NCBI GenBank assembly: GCA_036507005.1
Contig: DASXQT010000075.1
Coordinates: 1-64,000 of the forward strand
Source of the DNA: WS-2 sp036507005
Lineage (GTDB): Bacteria; Eisenbacteria; RBG-16-71-46
DNA length: 64,000 bases
Reading direction: 5' to 3'
Part shown: one piece after another, positions 8,940 to 16,445 of the stretch
Numbering within the stretch: the stretch's first letter is position 1
Layout of the letters: every line of letters starts with the position of its first letter
Notes under the pieces: generated by a model
Told to the model about the DNA's origin: nothing
Seen by the model: only the letters and a program-made list of their open reading frames with translations
Database searches by the model: none
Position numbers and translations under genes: made by a program

Positions 8940-9329
8940 CGCACGCTCCTTGGGATTCGCCGGGGTTCCGACTGCGGGGCCGCCGGATCCGCTGCGTGAT
9001 CGGGTTTCTGTCTCCAAGCCTCACGGCCGCGGGGCCATGCGAGGCAGCGGCTCGCGCTTGCAAGAGGCGGACCCCTGCGGGCCAAAGCCCCCAAGTGGGC
9101 CCTGCCACGCGCATTCAAGCCTCGCGCCCGCGTCCGGACCGGAGCCCAGGTCGGCCAGATTCGAGCCGCACCGCGGCCCCGCCGGCCGCGTGCGGACCGC
9201 AAACGGCCGTATCCCCAAGCCGGGGCTCCGCGACCGGCCTGGCTGGAACTCAGGGCCCGCATCCTGCTAAGAATGCGCCACCGGGGCCCGGCCGCGGTCC
9301 CGCGCCTCCATTCCACCGGGAGACTCGCC
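8940..9329. other. Divergent intergenic region
   Basis: About 390 bases between the divergently transcribed coiled-coil gene and the thioredoxin gene. It must hold both promoters, but I see no clear -35/-10 pair; only the ribosome binding sites at both ends are evident. No gene or repeat supported. Confidence 0.4.
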
Positions 9330-9992
9330 ATGCGACGAATGCTCATCCTGGCGGCGCTGCTCGCGCTCGCAGACGCGCGAGCGGCGATGGCGGACCGGGT
9401 GCAGGTGTTCTCGGTCCAGGCCGCCGACTGCGGCGACTGCGAGCGCGAGATCGCGCCCGGGCTGAAGAAGCTGAAGGGCGTGAAGGCGTGGGGCTTCGAT
9501 CGCGAGCGCTTCGAGTTCACGATCACGCTCGCCGACGGCGTACCCGACCAGGCGGTGGTCGCCGTTTTCGAGCGCCAGGGCTGCTATCGCGCCGTCCCGG
9601 GAGCCGGACACGGTGCGAAGCCGGGCGCGTTCCAGCTCGAGCCGTATCCCGAGGGTGCGGACGTGAAGGTCGTCACGGGCAGGGGCGAGGCGGTCGGACC
9701 GCTCGAGAAGCTGCGCGTGCCGGGCAAGTACACGGTGCTCGACTTCTACGCCGACTGGTGCGGGCCATGCCGGGCCGTGGACAAGCAGCTCCGCGGGATC
9801 CTCGAGGCGCGCAAGGACGTCGCGCTGCGCAAGCTGAACGTCGTGAGCTTCGAGTCGGCGCTGGCGCGACAGCTGGGGCGCAGGCTCAAGGCTCTGCCCT
9901 ACGTCGTGATCTTCGCTCCCGACGGCCGGCGCGTGGAGATCACCGGCAGCGACCCGAAGAAGCTCGAGTCGGCGCTGGGTGGCGGCGGATGA
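9330..9992 (+). CDS. Exported thioredoxin-fold protein with N-terminal CxxC (HMA-like) domain
   Basis: 220 residues. Residues 1-21 are a signal peptide (MRRMLILAALLALADARAAM-A). Residues 22-90 look like a heavy-metal-associated (HMA) fold variant with CGDC at 34-37 and a later lone Cys85. Residues about 112-218 are a thioredoxin domain with the active site WCGPC (C144/C147) and the cis-Pro region KALPYVVIF. Start chosen at ATG 9330 behind GGGAG. It overlaps the next gene by ATGA (9989-9992). Likely role: disulfide or selenyl-sulfide reduction, or metal handling, in the periplasm, acting with the outer-membrane-type partner whose CxxC-like site is encoded with TGA codons. The specific substrate is inference. 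Confidence 0.8.
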   Translation: MRRMLILAALLALADARAAMADRVQVFSVQAADCGDCEREIAPGLKKLKGVKAWGFDRERFEFTITLADGVPDQAVVAVFERQGCYRAVPGAGHGAKPGAFQLEPYPEGADVKVVTGRGEAVGPLEKLRVPGKYTVLDFYADWCGPCRAVDKQLRGILEARKDVALRKLNVVSFESALARQLGRRLKALPYVVIFAPDGRRVEITGSDPKKLESALGGGG

Positions 9993-10963
9993 GGGCCCGG
10001 CGCGCGAGCCTCCTCGTGGCCGCGGCCCTCGCGCTCGCGCCGCGCGCCGGCTGGACCTGAGCCGGCTGAAGCAACCCCAACCTGCCGGTCGGCGGGTCCG
10101 CCCTGTTGCCACCCGCGCCCGGTGCGTGGAGCTTCTCCGCGACGCTCACGGGCACGAAGTTGGACATCGAGCACGTCGCCGACGGCGAGCCCGAGAATCC
10201 CGTGCCCTACTGGCACGTCCAGGAGCTCGTGGTCTCGGAGCTCGCGCTCACCGTGGCCCGCGGCCTGCGTGCGAACCTGGGCGCCGAGATCCAGGTGCCG
10301 CTGCGGGTGGTGCGCGATCGCGTGCACTACCTCGACCTCGCGCGCATGCCCTACCTGCCGCCCAACCCCGACACCCACCACCGCAACGAGACGCTCACCG
10401 GGGTCGCCGATCCCCAAGCGGGGCTCTGCCTCGGTGGCGAGTGGTCACCGTGGACGCTGGCCGCGCGAGCAGGGGTCTCGGTTCCCGTCGGGCGCGCCGA
10501 GCCCGACCCGTTCGCGCTCGGGCGGCTCGGGCTCCGGCACCAGCACATCCAGTTCGGCACCGGCACCTGGGATCCGGTTCTGGGGCTCACGGTCGGCCGC
10601 CCCGGCGGACCGGTGGGAGTCGAGCTGGGCGGCATCGCCCGGCTGGCGCTGGCGAAGAACGATCGTGGCTATCGGGCCGGGAACCGCTACGGCCTCCACC
10701 TCCGCGCCTCGCCGCGGCTCGGCGCCGGATGGAGCGTCGACGTCGGCCTCGCGCTGGCCCGCGAGGAGACCGAGAGGTGGGGCGGCCATGTCGAGGAGGA
10801 GGGCAATCTCGGCCGAACCGACCTCTTGCTCTCGCTCGGAGGCGGCCGGGTCGTCGCGCCCCTCGGCGCGCTCTCCCTGAGGGTGCAGGTGCCGCTCGCG
10901 AGCGAGACCACCGGGGATCAGGTGAAGATCCCGGTCATCGTCACGCTCGCCTGGCGCGACTGA
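9989..10963 (+). CDS. Outer-membrane-type protein with two in-frame TGA codons (candidate UxxU selenoprotein)
   Basis: From ATG 9989 (overlapping the thioredoxin stop as ATGA) the frame encodes a signal peptide MRARRASLLVAAALALAPRA and stays in one frame to TGA 10961-10963, interrupted only by TGA 10058-10060 and TGA 10067-10069. Read as selenocysteine these give W-T-U24-A-G-U27-S-N-P-N-L-P-V-G-G, a CxxC-spaced pair at the mature N-terminus; from memory, related proteins carry a Cys-x-x-Cys just before an NPNLP motif. The rest is an alternating beta pattern, with HHRNETL, GLRHQHIQFGTGTWDPVL and an aromatic end LAWRD, as in outer-membrane barrels. Alternative readings: a pseudogene, a downstream TTG start at 10106 (which would remove the export signal), or sequence error. 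Confidence 0.6.
10091..10102 (+). promoter_or_regulatory. Possible bacterial SECIS hairpin
   Basis: GGCG-GGUC-CGCC can form a short GC stem with a GGUC loop. The loop begins 25 bases after the second in-frame TGA (34 after the first) and has G in its first positions, within the published spacing and loop rules for bacterial SECIS elements (loop about 16-37 bases after UGA, G among the first two loop bases). Such short GC stems arise by chance in this genome, so the support is modest. Confidence 0.3.
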
Positions 10964-11140
10964 GCTCGGAGGCGGCGATCCGGCGTGCTTCCAGGCGGCG
11001 CCCTCCGATAGCGCCCGCCGCGAACGCCGTGCTATTCTGCGCTGCCTTTTTCGCGGCGGGCGGCTTCCGCGGGCGCCGGCGCGATGGGGGCGGGCGCGAC
11101 TCGGTGCCCGCCGCGCGCGATCCCACTGGAGGCCAAGCGA

Positions 11141-11530
11141 GTGGAGCGACCGCCGGAGCGAAGATTCTTCGTCCTCTTCACCCGCTACTGGCTGCCCGTC
11201 CTGCTCTACGTCACCATGGTCATCGCGATCAGCGCCCAGCCCTATCTCGTAGTCCCCGGCGATTTCCGCTATGGCGACAAGATCGCGCACATCGGCGAGT
11301 ACTTCGGGCTCGGCGTCCTGATCGCGCGCGCGCTCCGCGCCACGATGCGCATCCCCCTGCCACTCGCGGCGGCGCTGATCGCGCTCTCCCTCGGCATCGT
11401 GGTGGGCACCGGCGACGAGTACCTCCAGTCGTTCGTCCCGGGCCGCCAGTCGAGCGCGCTCGACCTGCTCGCGGACACCATCGGGCTGACGCTGGCGCAG
11501 CTCGTCTACCTGGCCTTCACCCGCGAGTAG
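11141..11530 (+). CDS. VanZ-family membrane protein
   Basis: 129 residues with about four hydrophobic helices and the VanZ core: DKIAHIGEYFGLG in the second segment and GDEYLQSFVPGRQSSALDLL before the last helix. VanZ-like proteins are integral membrane proteins linked to teicoplanin resistance in one plasmid system, but most chromosomal copies have unknown roles. GTG 11141 is chosen because GGAGG lies eight bases upstream; an ATG at 11084 would add 19 residues without support. It lies 13 bases before hisS and probably heads that operon. Confidence 0.85.
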   Translation: MERPPERRFFVLFTRYWLPVLLYVTMVIAISAQPYLVVPGDFRYGDKIAHIGEYFGLGVLIARALRATMRIPLPLAAALIALSLGIVVGTGDEYLQSFVPGRQSSALDLLADTIGLTLAQLVYLAFTRE

Positions 11531-11543
11531 CGGAGCACGGCGG

Positions 11544-12839
11544 ATGGGGATCAAGTTCCAGGCGCCGCGCGGCACGCGCGACCTCCTGCCGGAGGAGCTC
11601 GAGCGCTGGCAGTGGGCCGAAGCGCGGGCGCGCCGCGTGCTCGAGCGCTACGGCTACCGCGAGATCCGCACCCCGCTGTTCGAGGAGTACGAGCTGTTCG
11701 CCCGCACCTCCGGTGAAGCGAGCGAGGTGGTGCAGAAGGAGATGTATCGCTTCCAGGACCTCGGCGGCCGCACGCTGGCGCTTCGCCCCGAGGGCACCGC
11801 GGGCGTCTGCCGCGCCTGGCTCCAACACGGGATGGCGGGCAAAGGTCGCATCCACCGGCTCTGGTACCTGGGCCCGATGTTCCGCTACGGGCGCCCGCAG
11901 AAGGGGCGCTTCCGCCAGTTCTGGCAGATCGGGGCGGAAACGATCGGGACCGAGGCGCCGGGCGCCGACGTCGAGACGATCGCGCTGTTCGTGGACATCT
12001 TCGAGGCCTGGGGGTTCGAGGGTCTCACGGTGGCGGTGAACAGCCTCGGCACCGCGGCGACGCGCCGCGCCTACGGCGAGCGGCTGCGCGAGTGGCTGGC
12101 GCCGGTCCGCGAGCGGCTGAGCGCGGATTCCAAGGCCCGCCTCGAGACCAATCCCCTGCGCGTGCTCGACACCAAGGACGAGGACGAGCTCGGGCTGATG
12201 CGCTCGCTGAGCGAGATGCCGCGCCTGATGGACGCGCTCGATCCTGCGGACCGCGCGCACTTCGACGAGGTGCGCGAAGGGCTCGCCACGCTCGGCATCG
12301 CGCACGAGATCGACCACGGCCTGGTGCGCGGCCTCGACTACTACACCCGCACCGCCTTCGAGGTGCACGACCGCTCGCTCGGCGCCCAGAGCGCGCTCGG
12401 CGGCGGCGGGCGCTACGACGGGCTGATCGAGGCGCTCGGCGGCCCGCCCACGCCCGGGGTGGGGTTCTCGATCGGGCTCGACCGCGCGCTGCTGGTGATG
12501 GAGGAGCGCGTGGCCGCCGCGCCCGCGGCGCGCGACGGGCTGTTCGTGGTGGCGATGGAGGGCACGCGGCGCGAGGCGCTGGCGCTCACCCGCGAGCTCC
12601 GGCGCGAGTTCGTGGTGGACTGCGACCTCGAATCGCGCGCGTTCGGCGCGCAGATGAAGGGCGCCGGCAAGAGCGGGGCGCGGCTCGCGGTGCTGGTGGG
12701 GGAGGAGGAGTGGAAGCGCGGCGCGGTGGTGGTGAAGGACCTGGCGCGCGGCGAGCAGGAGACCGTGGCGCGCGCGCAGCTCGCCGAGACGCTGCGCGAG
12801 CGGCTCCGGGAGCCGCGCGCGGAGGGCGCCACGCCATGA
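11544..12839 (+). CDS. hisS: Histidyl-tRNA synthetase
   Basis: 431 residues, the usual length for bacterial class II HisRS, which charges tRNA-His. Visible: N-terminal APRGTRDLLPEE, motif 1 region with EIRTPLFEEYELF, motif 2 MFRYGRPQKGRFRQFWQIGAE, histidine-binding RGLDYYTRTAFEVH, GGGGRYDGL, motif 3 GVGFSIGLDR, then an anticodon-binding alpha/beta domain (about 325-425). Stop overlaps the aspS start as ATGA, so the two synthetases are translationally coupled; the hisS-aspS order is common in bacteria. Confidence 0.97.
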   Translation: MGIKFQAPRGTRDLLPEELERWQWAEARARRVLERYGYREIRTPLFEEYELFARTSGEASEVVQKEMYRFQDLGGRTLALRPEGTAGVCRAWLQHGMAGKGRIHRLWYLGPMFRYGRPQKGRFRQFWQIGAETIGTEAPGADVETIALFVDIFEAWGFEGLTVAVNSLGTAATRRAYGERLREWLAPVRERLSADSKARLETNPLRVLDTKDEDELGLMRSLSEMPRLMDALDPADRAHFDEVREGLATLGIAHEIDHGLVRGLDYYTRTAFEVHDRSLGAQSALGGGGRYDGLIEALGGPPTPGVGFSIGLDRALLVMEERVAAAPAARDGLFVVAMEGTRREALALTRELRREFVVDCDLESRAFGAQMKGAGKSGARLAVLVGEEEWKRGAVVVKDLARGEQETVARAQLAETLRERLREPRAEGATP

Positions 12840-14653
12840 CGGAGCGCCCCGTGACCGAGCGTCCCGGCCTGGCGCTCGAAGGCCTCGGCGACTGGCGCCG
12901 CTTGTACACCTGCGGCGAGCTCAGGCGCACCGACGCCTCGCAGCCCGCCACGCTCATGGGGTGGGTGCACCGCACGCGCGATCACGGCGGCGTGCTGTTC
13001 GTGGACCTCCGCGACCGCCACGGGATCACCCAGATCGTGTTCCGTCCCGGCGTGGAGGGCGGCGCGCTGCTCGAGCGCGCCTCGCAGCTCGGGAACGAGT
13101 GGGTGATCGCGGTGCGGGGTGTGGTCGCGCAGCGGCCCGCGGAATCGGTGAACGCCGAGCTCGCGACCGGCGAGGTCGAGCTCGAGGTGCAGGAGCTGAA
13201 GGCGCTCTCGGCCGCCGACCCGCTGCCGTTCCAGGTCAACGAGGAGACCCGGCTCGCGGGCGAGGACTTGAGGCTGCGCTACCGCTATCTGGACCTCCGC
13301 CGCCCCGAGCTCGCCCAGGTGCTCGCGCTCCGCCACGAGGCGGCACAGGCGGCGCGCCAGCATCTCTCGAGACGCGGCTTCCTCGAGATCGAGACCCCGA
13401 TCCTCGTCAAGCCCACGCCCGAGGGCGCGCGCGACTACGTGGTGCCGAGCCGGGTGCACCCCGGCAAGTTCTTCGCCCTGCCGCAGTCGCCGCAGCTCTA
13501 CAAGCAGACGCTGATGATCGCGGGCATGGACCGCTACTTCCAGCTCGCGCGCTGCCTGCGCGACGAGGATCTGCGCGCCGACCGCCAGCCCGAGCACACC
13601 CAGATCGATCTCGAGATGAGCTTCGTCACCGAAGACGAAGTGTTCGAAGCGGTCGAGAGCCTGTTCCAGGCGCTGTGGAAGGACTGCCTGGGCGTCGAGA
13701 TCCGCACGCCCTTCCCGCGGCTCGGCTTCCGCGAGGCGATGGCCCGCTTCGGCTCGGACAAGCCCGATTTGCGCTTCGGGCTCGAGATCACCGACACCAC
13801 CCGCATCCACGCGCGCTCGCCGCGCCTCGTGATCGCCGAAGGGGCGCGCGCGGAGGGCGGCGTGGGCGCGGCGATGACGATCCCGGGCGGGGCCTCGACC
13901 TCCGGCACCCAACTCCGCAAGTACGAGGACGTGGTGAAGGCGGCGGGCGGCGGCGGGCTCTCGTTCTTCAAGGTGCTGCCGAGCGAGCGCGAGAAGCAGC
14001 AGGTGATCTTCCCCGGCGAGTTGCTCGACGAGTTCCTGAAGAAGGCGATGGCGCAGGAGGGCGACGCGGTGGTGTTCACCTCCGGCCCGTGGGAGCGCAC
14101 GCTCCAGGCCCTCGGTTCGCTGCGCACCCAGCTCGGCGCGCCGCTCCTCAAGGGCAAGGAGAAGGAGTGGTCGTTCCTGTGGGTGCGCGACTTCCCGCTC
14201 TTCGAGTGGGACGCCGACCACAAGCGCTGGGCCCCGCGCCACCACATGTTCAGCATGCCCAACCCCGAGCACCTGGCGCTGCTCGAGAGCGACCCGGGCC
14301 GCGTCCACGCCCAGCTCTACGACCTGGTGCTGAACGGCGTCGAGCTCGGCTCGGGCTCGATCCGCATCCACCGGCCCGACATCCAGGAGCGGGTGATGAA
14401 GGTGGTGGGGTTCAGCCGCGAGCAGATGCAGGAGAAGTTCGGGTTCCTGATCGACGCCTACCGCTTCGCCTCGCCGCCCCACGGCGGGATCGGGCTCGGC
14501 TTCGACCGCATCGTGATGCTGATGGCAGGGCGCGACAGCATCCGCGACACCATCGCGTTCCCGAAGAGCGCGAGCGCCGCGAGCCTGATGGACGGCTCGC
14601 CCTCGCCGGTGGACGAAGAGACGCTGCGGGAGCTGCGGATCCGGGTGGAGTAG
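12836..14653 (+). CDS. aspS: Aspartyl-tRNA synthetase
   Basis: 605 residues, bacterial type. N-terminal OB-fold anticodon-binding domain (about 25-125, GWVHRTRDHGGVLFVDLRDR), catalytic core with FLEIETPILVKPTPEGARDY, motif 2 RYFQLARCLRDEDLRADRQP, an inserted GAD domain typical of bacterial AspRS (about 300-430), and motif 3 GGIGLGFDRIVMLM near the end. ATG 12836 overlaps the hisS stop. Whether it is discriminating or also makes Asp-tRNA-Asn cannot be decided here because gatCAB is not in the window. Confidence 0.97.
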   Translation: MTERPVTERPGLALEGLGDWRRLYTCGELRRTDASQPATLMGWVHRTRDHGGVLFVDLRDRHGITQIVFRPGVEGGALLERASQLGNEWVIAVRGVVAQRPAESVNAELATGEVELEVQELKALSAADPLPFQVNEETRLAGEDLRLRYRYLDLRRPELAQVLALRHEAAQAARQHLSRRGFLEIETPILVKPTPEGARDYVVPSRVHPGKFFALPQSPQLYKQTLMIAGMDRYFQLARCLRDEDLRADRQPEHTQIDLEMSFVTEDEVFEAVESLFQALWKDCLGVEIRTPFPRLGFREAMARFGSDKPDLRFGLEITDTTRIHARSPRLVIAEGARAEGGVGAAMTIPGGASTSGTQLRKYEDVVKAAGGGGLSFFKVLPSEREKQQVIFPGELLDEFLKKAMAQEGDAVVFTSGPWERTLQALGSLRTQLGAPLLKGKEKEWSFLWVRDFPLFEWDADHKRWAPRHHMFSMPNPEHLALLESDPGRVHAQLYDLVLNGVELGSGSIRIHRPDIQERVMKVVGFSREQMQEKFGFLIDAYRFASPPHGGIGLGFDRIVMLMAGRDSIRDTIAFPKSASAASLMDGSPSPVDEETLRELRIRVE

Positions 14654-14675
14654 CCGAGGCGCGGAGGACATCGCA

Positions 14676-16280
14676 ATGGGTGAGACCCGGGTCGACCTGA
14701 TGCATCTGCTCGAGGACTTGCGCGATGCGTATCCCGGGTCGATCGAGGAGACCATCCTCACCGAGATCGTCGCCAACTCGCTCGATTCGGGCGCCACGCG
14801 CATCATGCTCACCGCGGATCCCGCCGGGGCCGCGCTCACGGTCGCCGACGACGGCTCGGGCATGCAGCGCCGGGAGCTCGCCCGCTACCACGACATCGCC
14901 GCCAGCACCAAGACGCGGGGTGCGGGGATCGGCTTCGCGGGCGTGGGGATCAAGCTCGGGCTCCTGGTGTGCGAGGAGGTGGTGACCGAGACCCGGCGCG
15001 GAGCGACCCATGTCGCAACCCGCTGGAACCTGGCGTCCAAGCACAAGGCGCCGTGGAAGTGGATGGAGCCGCCGGGCCTGCTGGCGCAGCGCGGCACGGC
15101 GGTGCGGCTCAGGCTCGGCAATGCTCTCTCCCCGCTGCTCGACGCGGGATACATCGAGGCGACGCTGCGGCGGCACTACGAGCCCCTGCTCGATCCCGGC
15201 TTCGATCCGATCCTCGCTCCGCACTACCGGCACGGCGTGCGCCTCGAGGTGAACGGGCGGCTGCTCGAGCGGGTCACGCCGGACGGCGGCGTGCGCGCGC
15301 CGCTCGCGATCCGCCTCGCCCACAAGCGCAAGCCCTCGGCGATCGGCTACCTCGTGCGGGGGAGCACGCCGCTCCCCGAGGACCGGCGCGGGATCGCGAT
15401 CAGCACGTTCGGCAAGGTCATCAAGCGCGGCTGGGACTGGCTCGGGGTCACGCCCTCGGCCCCCGATCTGATCGGCGGGACGATCGAGATCCCCTCGCTT
15501 GCCGAATGCCTCACGCTCAACAAGGGCGACTTCATCCGCACCGGCCCGCGCGGCGCCACCTACCTCGCCTACCGCAAGGCGGTCCAGGAGGCGGTCTCGC
15601 GCCAGCTCGCCGAGTGGGGCGACGTGCGCGATCAGGCCGAGCAGGCGCGGCGTCGCGTGGCGCGGCCGATGGAGCGCGATCTCGAGAGCGTGCTGGTGGA
15701 CCTGGCGGAGGAGTTCCCACTGCTCGCCTCGCTGGTCGAGCACCGCGCGGGCGGCCAGCGAAAGCTCCCGATGGCGAGCGCGGGAGCGGCGACCGACGCG
15801 CGGGCGCTGGTGGCGGCCTCGCTCCTGCGGGAGAGCGGCGAGGAGCCCGCGGCGGCGGTGGCGGTGGCGGTGGCGGAGGAGCCCCCGGCGGGCGCGGCGG
15901 GGGAGCAGGCGTCGCGCGCGACGGAGCCGCCCCCGGCCGCGAGCGCCGAGGCCCGCGCCGCGGAAGCCTCGCTCCCCGGGAAGGCGGGTCCGAAACGCCC
16001 CGCGCGCTACGGGCTCGCGATCCAGTTCGAGTCGCGCGCCGACGAGGCGGAGCTCGGCCGGCTGATCGAGTCGACGGTGTGGGTGAACGATGCGCACCCC
16101 GCGTACCGCCGCGCCGAGGCCTCGCACTCCACCGGCTATCACATCGCGCTCACGGTCGCGATGGCGCTCGCGCCGCTCGCGGTCGAGCCGGCGCACGAGC
16201 ACCGCTTCGTCACCGCGTTCCTGGCGCAGTGGGGGCGCGCCCTGGACCGTGGCGCGCGGCGGAGGAAGCGCTCGAGCTGA
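14676..16280 (+). CDS. GHKL-superfamily ATPase (HSP90/MORC-like)
   Basis: 534 residues. The N-terminal 170 carry the Bergerat ATP fold: N box EIVANSLDSGA (E and N bind Mg-ATP), G1 box VADDGSGM, G2 box GAGIGFAGVGIKLG. A second domain follows (about 190-340, with ISTFGKVIKRGWDWLG), then a low-complexity Ala/Glu linker (about 385-440) and a conserved C-terminal block with SHSTGYHIALTVAMALAP. This is not GyrB, MutL, HtpG or a histidine kinase. GGAGG sits eight bases before ATG 14676. Such stand-alone GHKL proteins often act in chaperone- or defence-like settings; here it follows aspS by 22 bases, so no function can be read from the neighbours. Confidence 0.8.
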   Translation: MGETRVDLMHLLEDLRDAYPGSIEETILTEIVANSLDSGATRIMLTADPAGAALTVADDGSGMQRRELARYHDIAASTKTRGAGIGFAGVGIKLGLLVCEEVVTETRRGATHVATRWNLASKHKAPWKWMEPPGLLAQRGTAVRLRLGNALSPLLDAGYIEATLRRHYEPLLDPGFDPILAPHYRHGVRLEVNGRLLERVTPDGGVRAPLAIRLAHKRKPSAIGYLVRGSTPLPEDRRGIAISTFGKVIKRGWDWLGVTPSAPDLIGGTIEIPSLAECLTLNKGDFIRTGPRGATYLAYRKAVQEAVSRQLAEWGDVRDQAEQARRRVARPMERDLESVLVDLAEEFPLLASLVEHRAGGQRKLPMASAGAATDARALVAASLLRESGEEPAAAVAVAVAEEPPAGAAGEQASRATEPPPAASAEARAAEASLPGKAGPKRPARYGLAIQFESRADEAELGRLIESTVWVNDAHPAYRRAEASHSTGYHIALTVAMALAPLAVEPAHEHRFVTAFLAQWGRALDRGARRRKRSS

Positions 16281-16445
16281 CCGGCGCGGATCGGGCCGAC
16301 CCGCCGCGCTCGCCTGACACTCCAATGCCACGGCGACCCGCCGTCGGGCCATCGCCCCGTGGACACCGCCGCCGCGGAGTGGTCAAATGGCGCGGACCCC
16401 GTTCCTGCAGAACCGTGGCGTCGCGCCCGGCCCCGCGCGAAGCCG

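Noticed and set aside
6630..8999. 789-codon plus-strand frame opposite the coiled-coil protein
   Set aside because: Leu/Arg/Gly-rich mirror of the heptad pattern on the other strand; no start signal.
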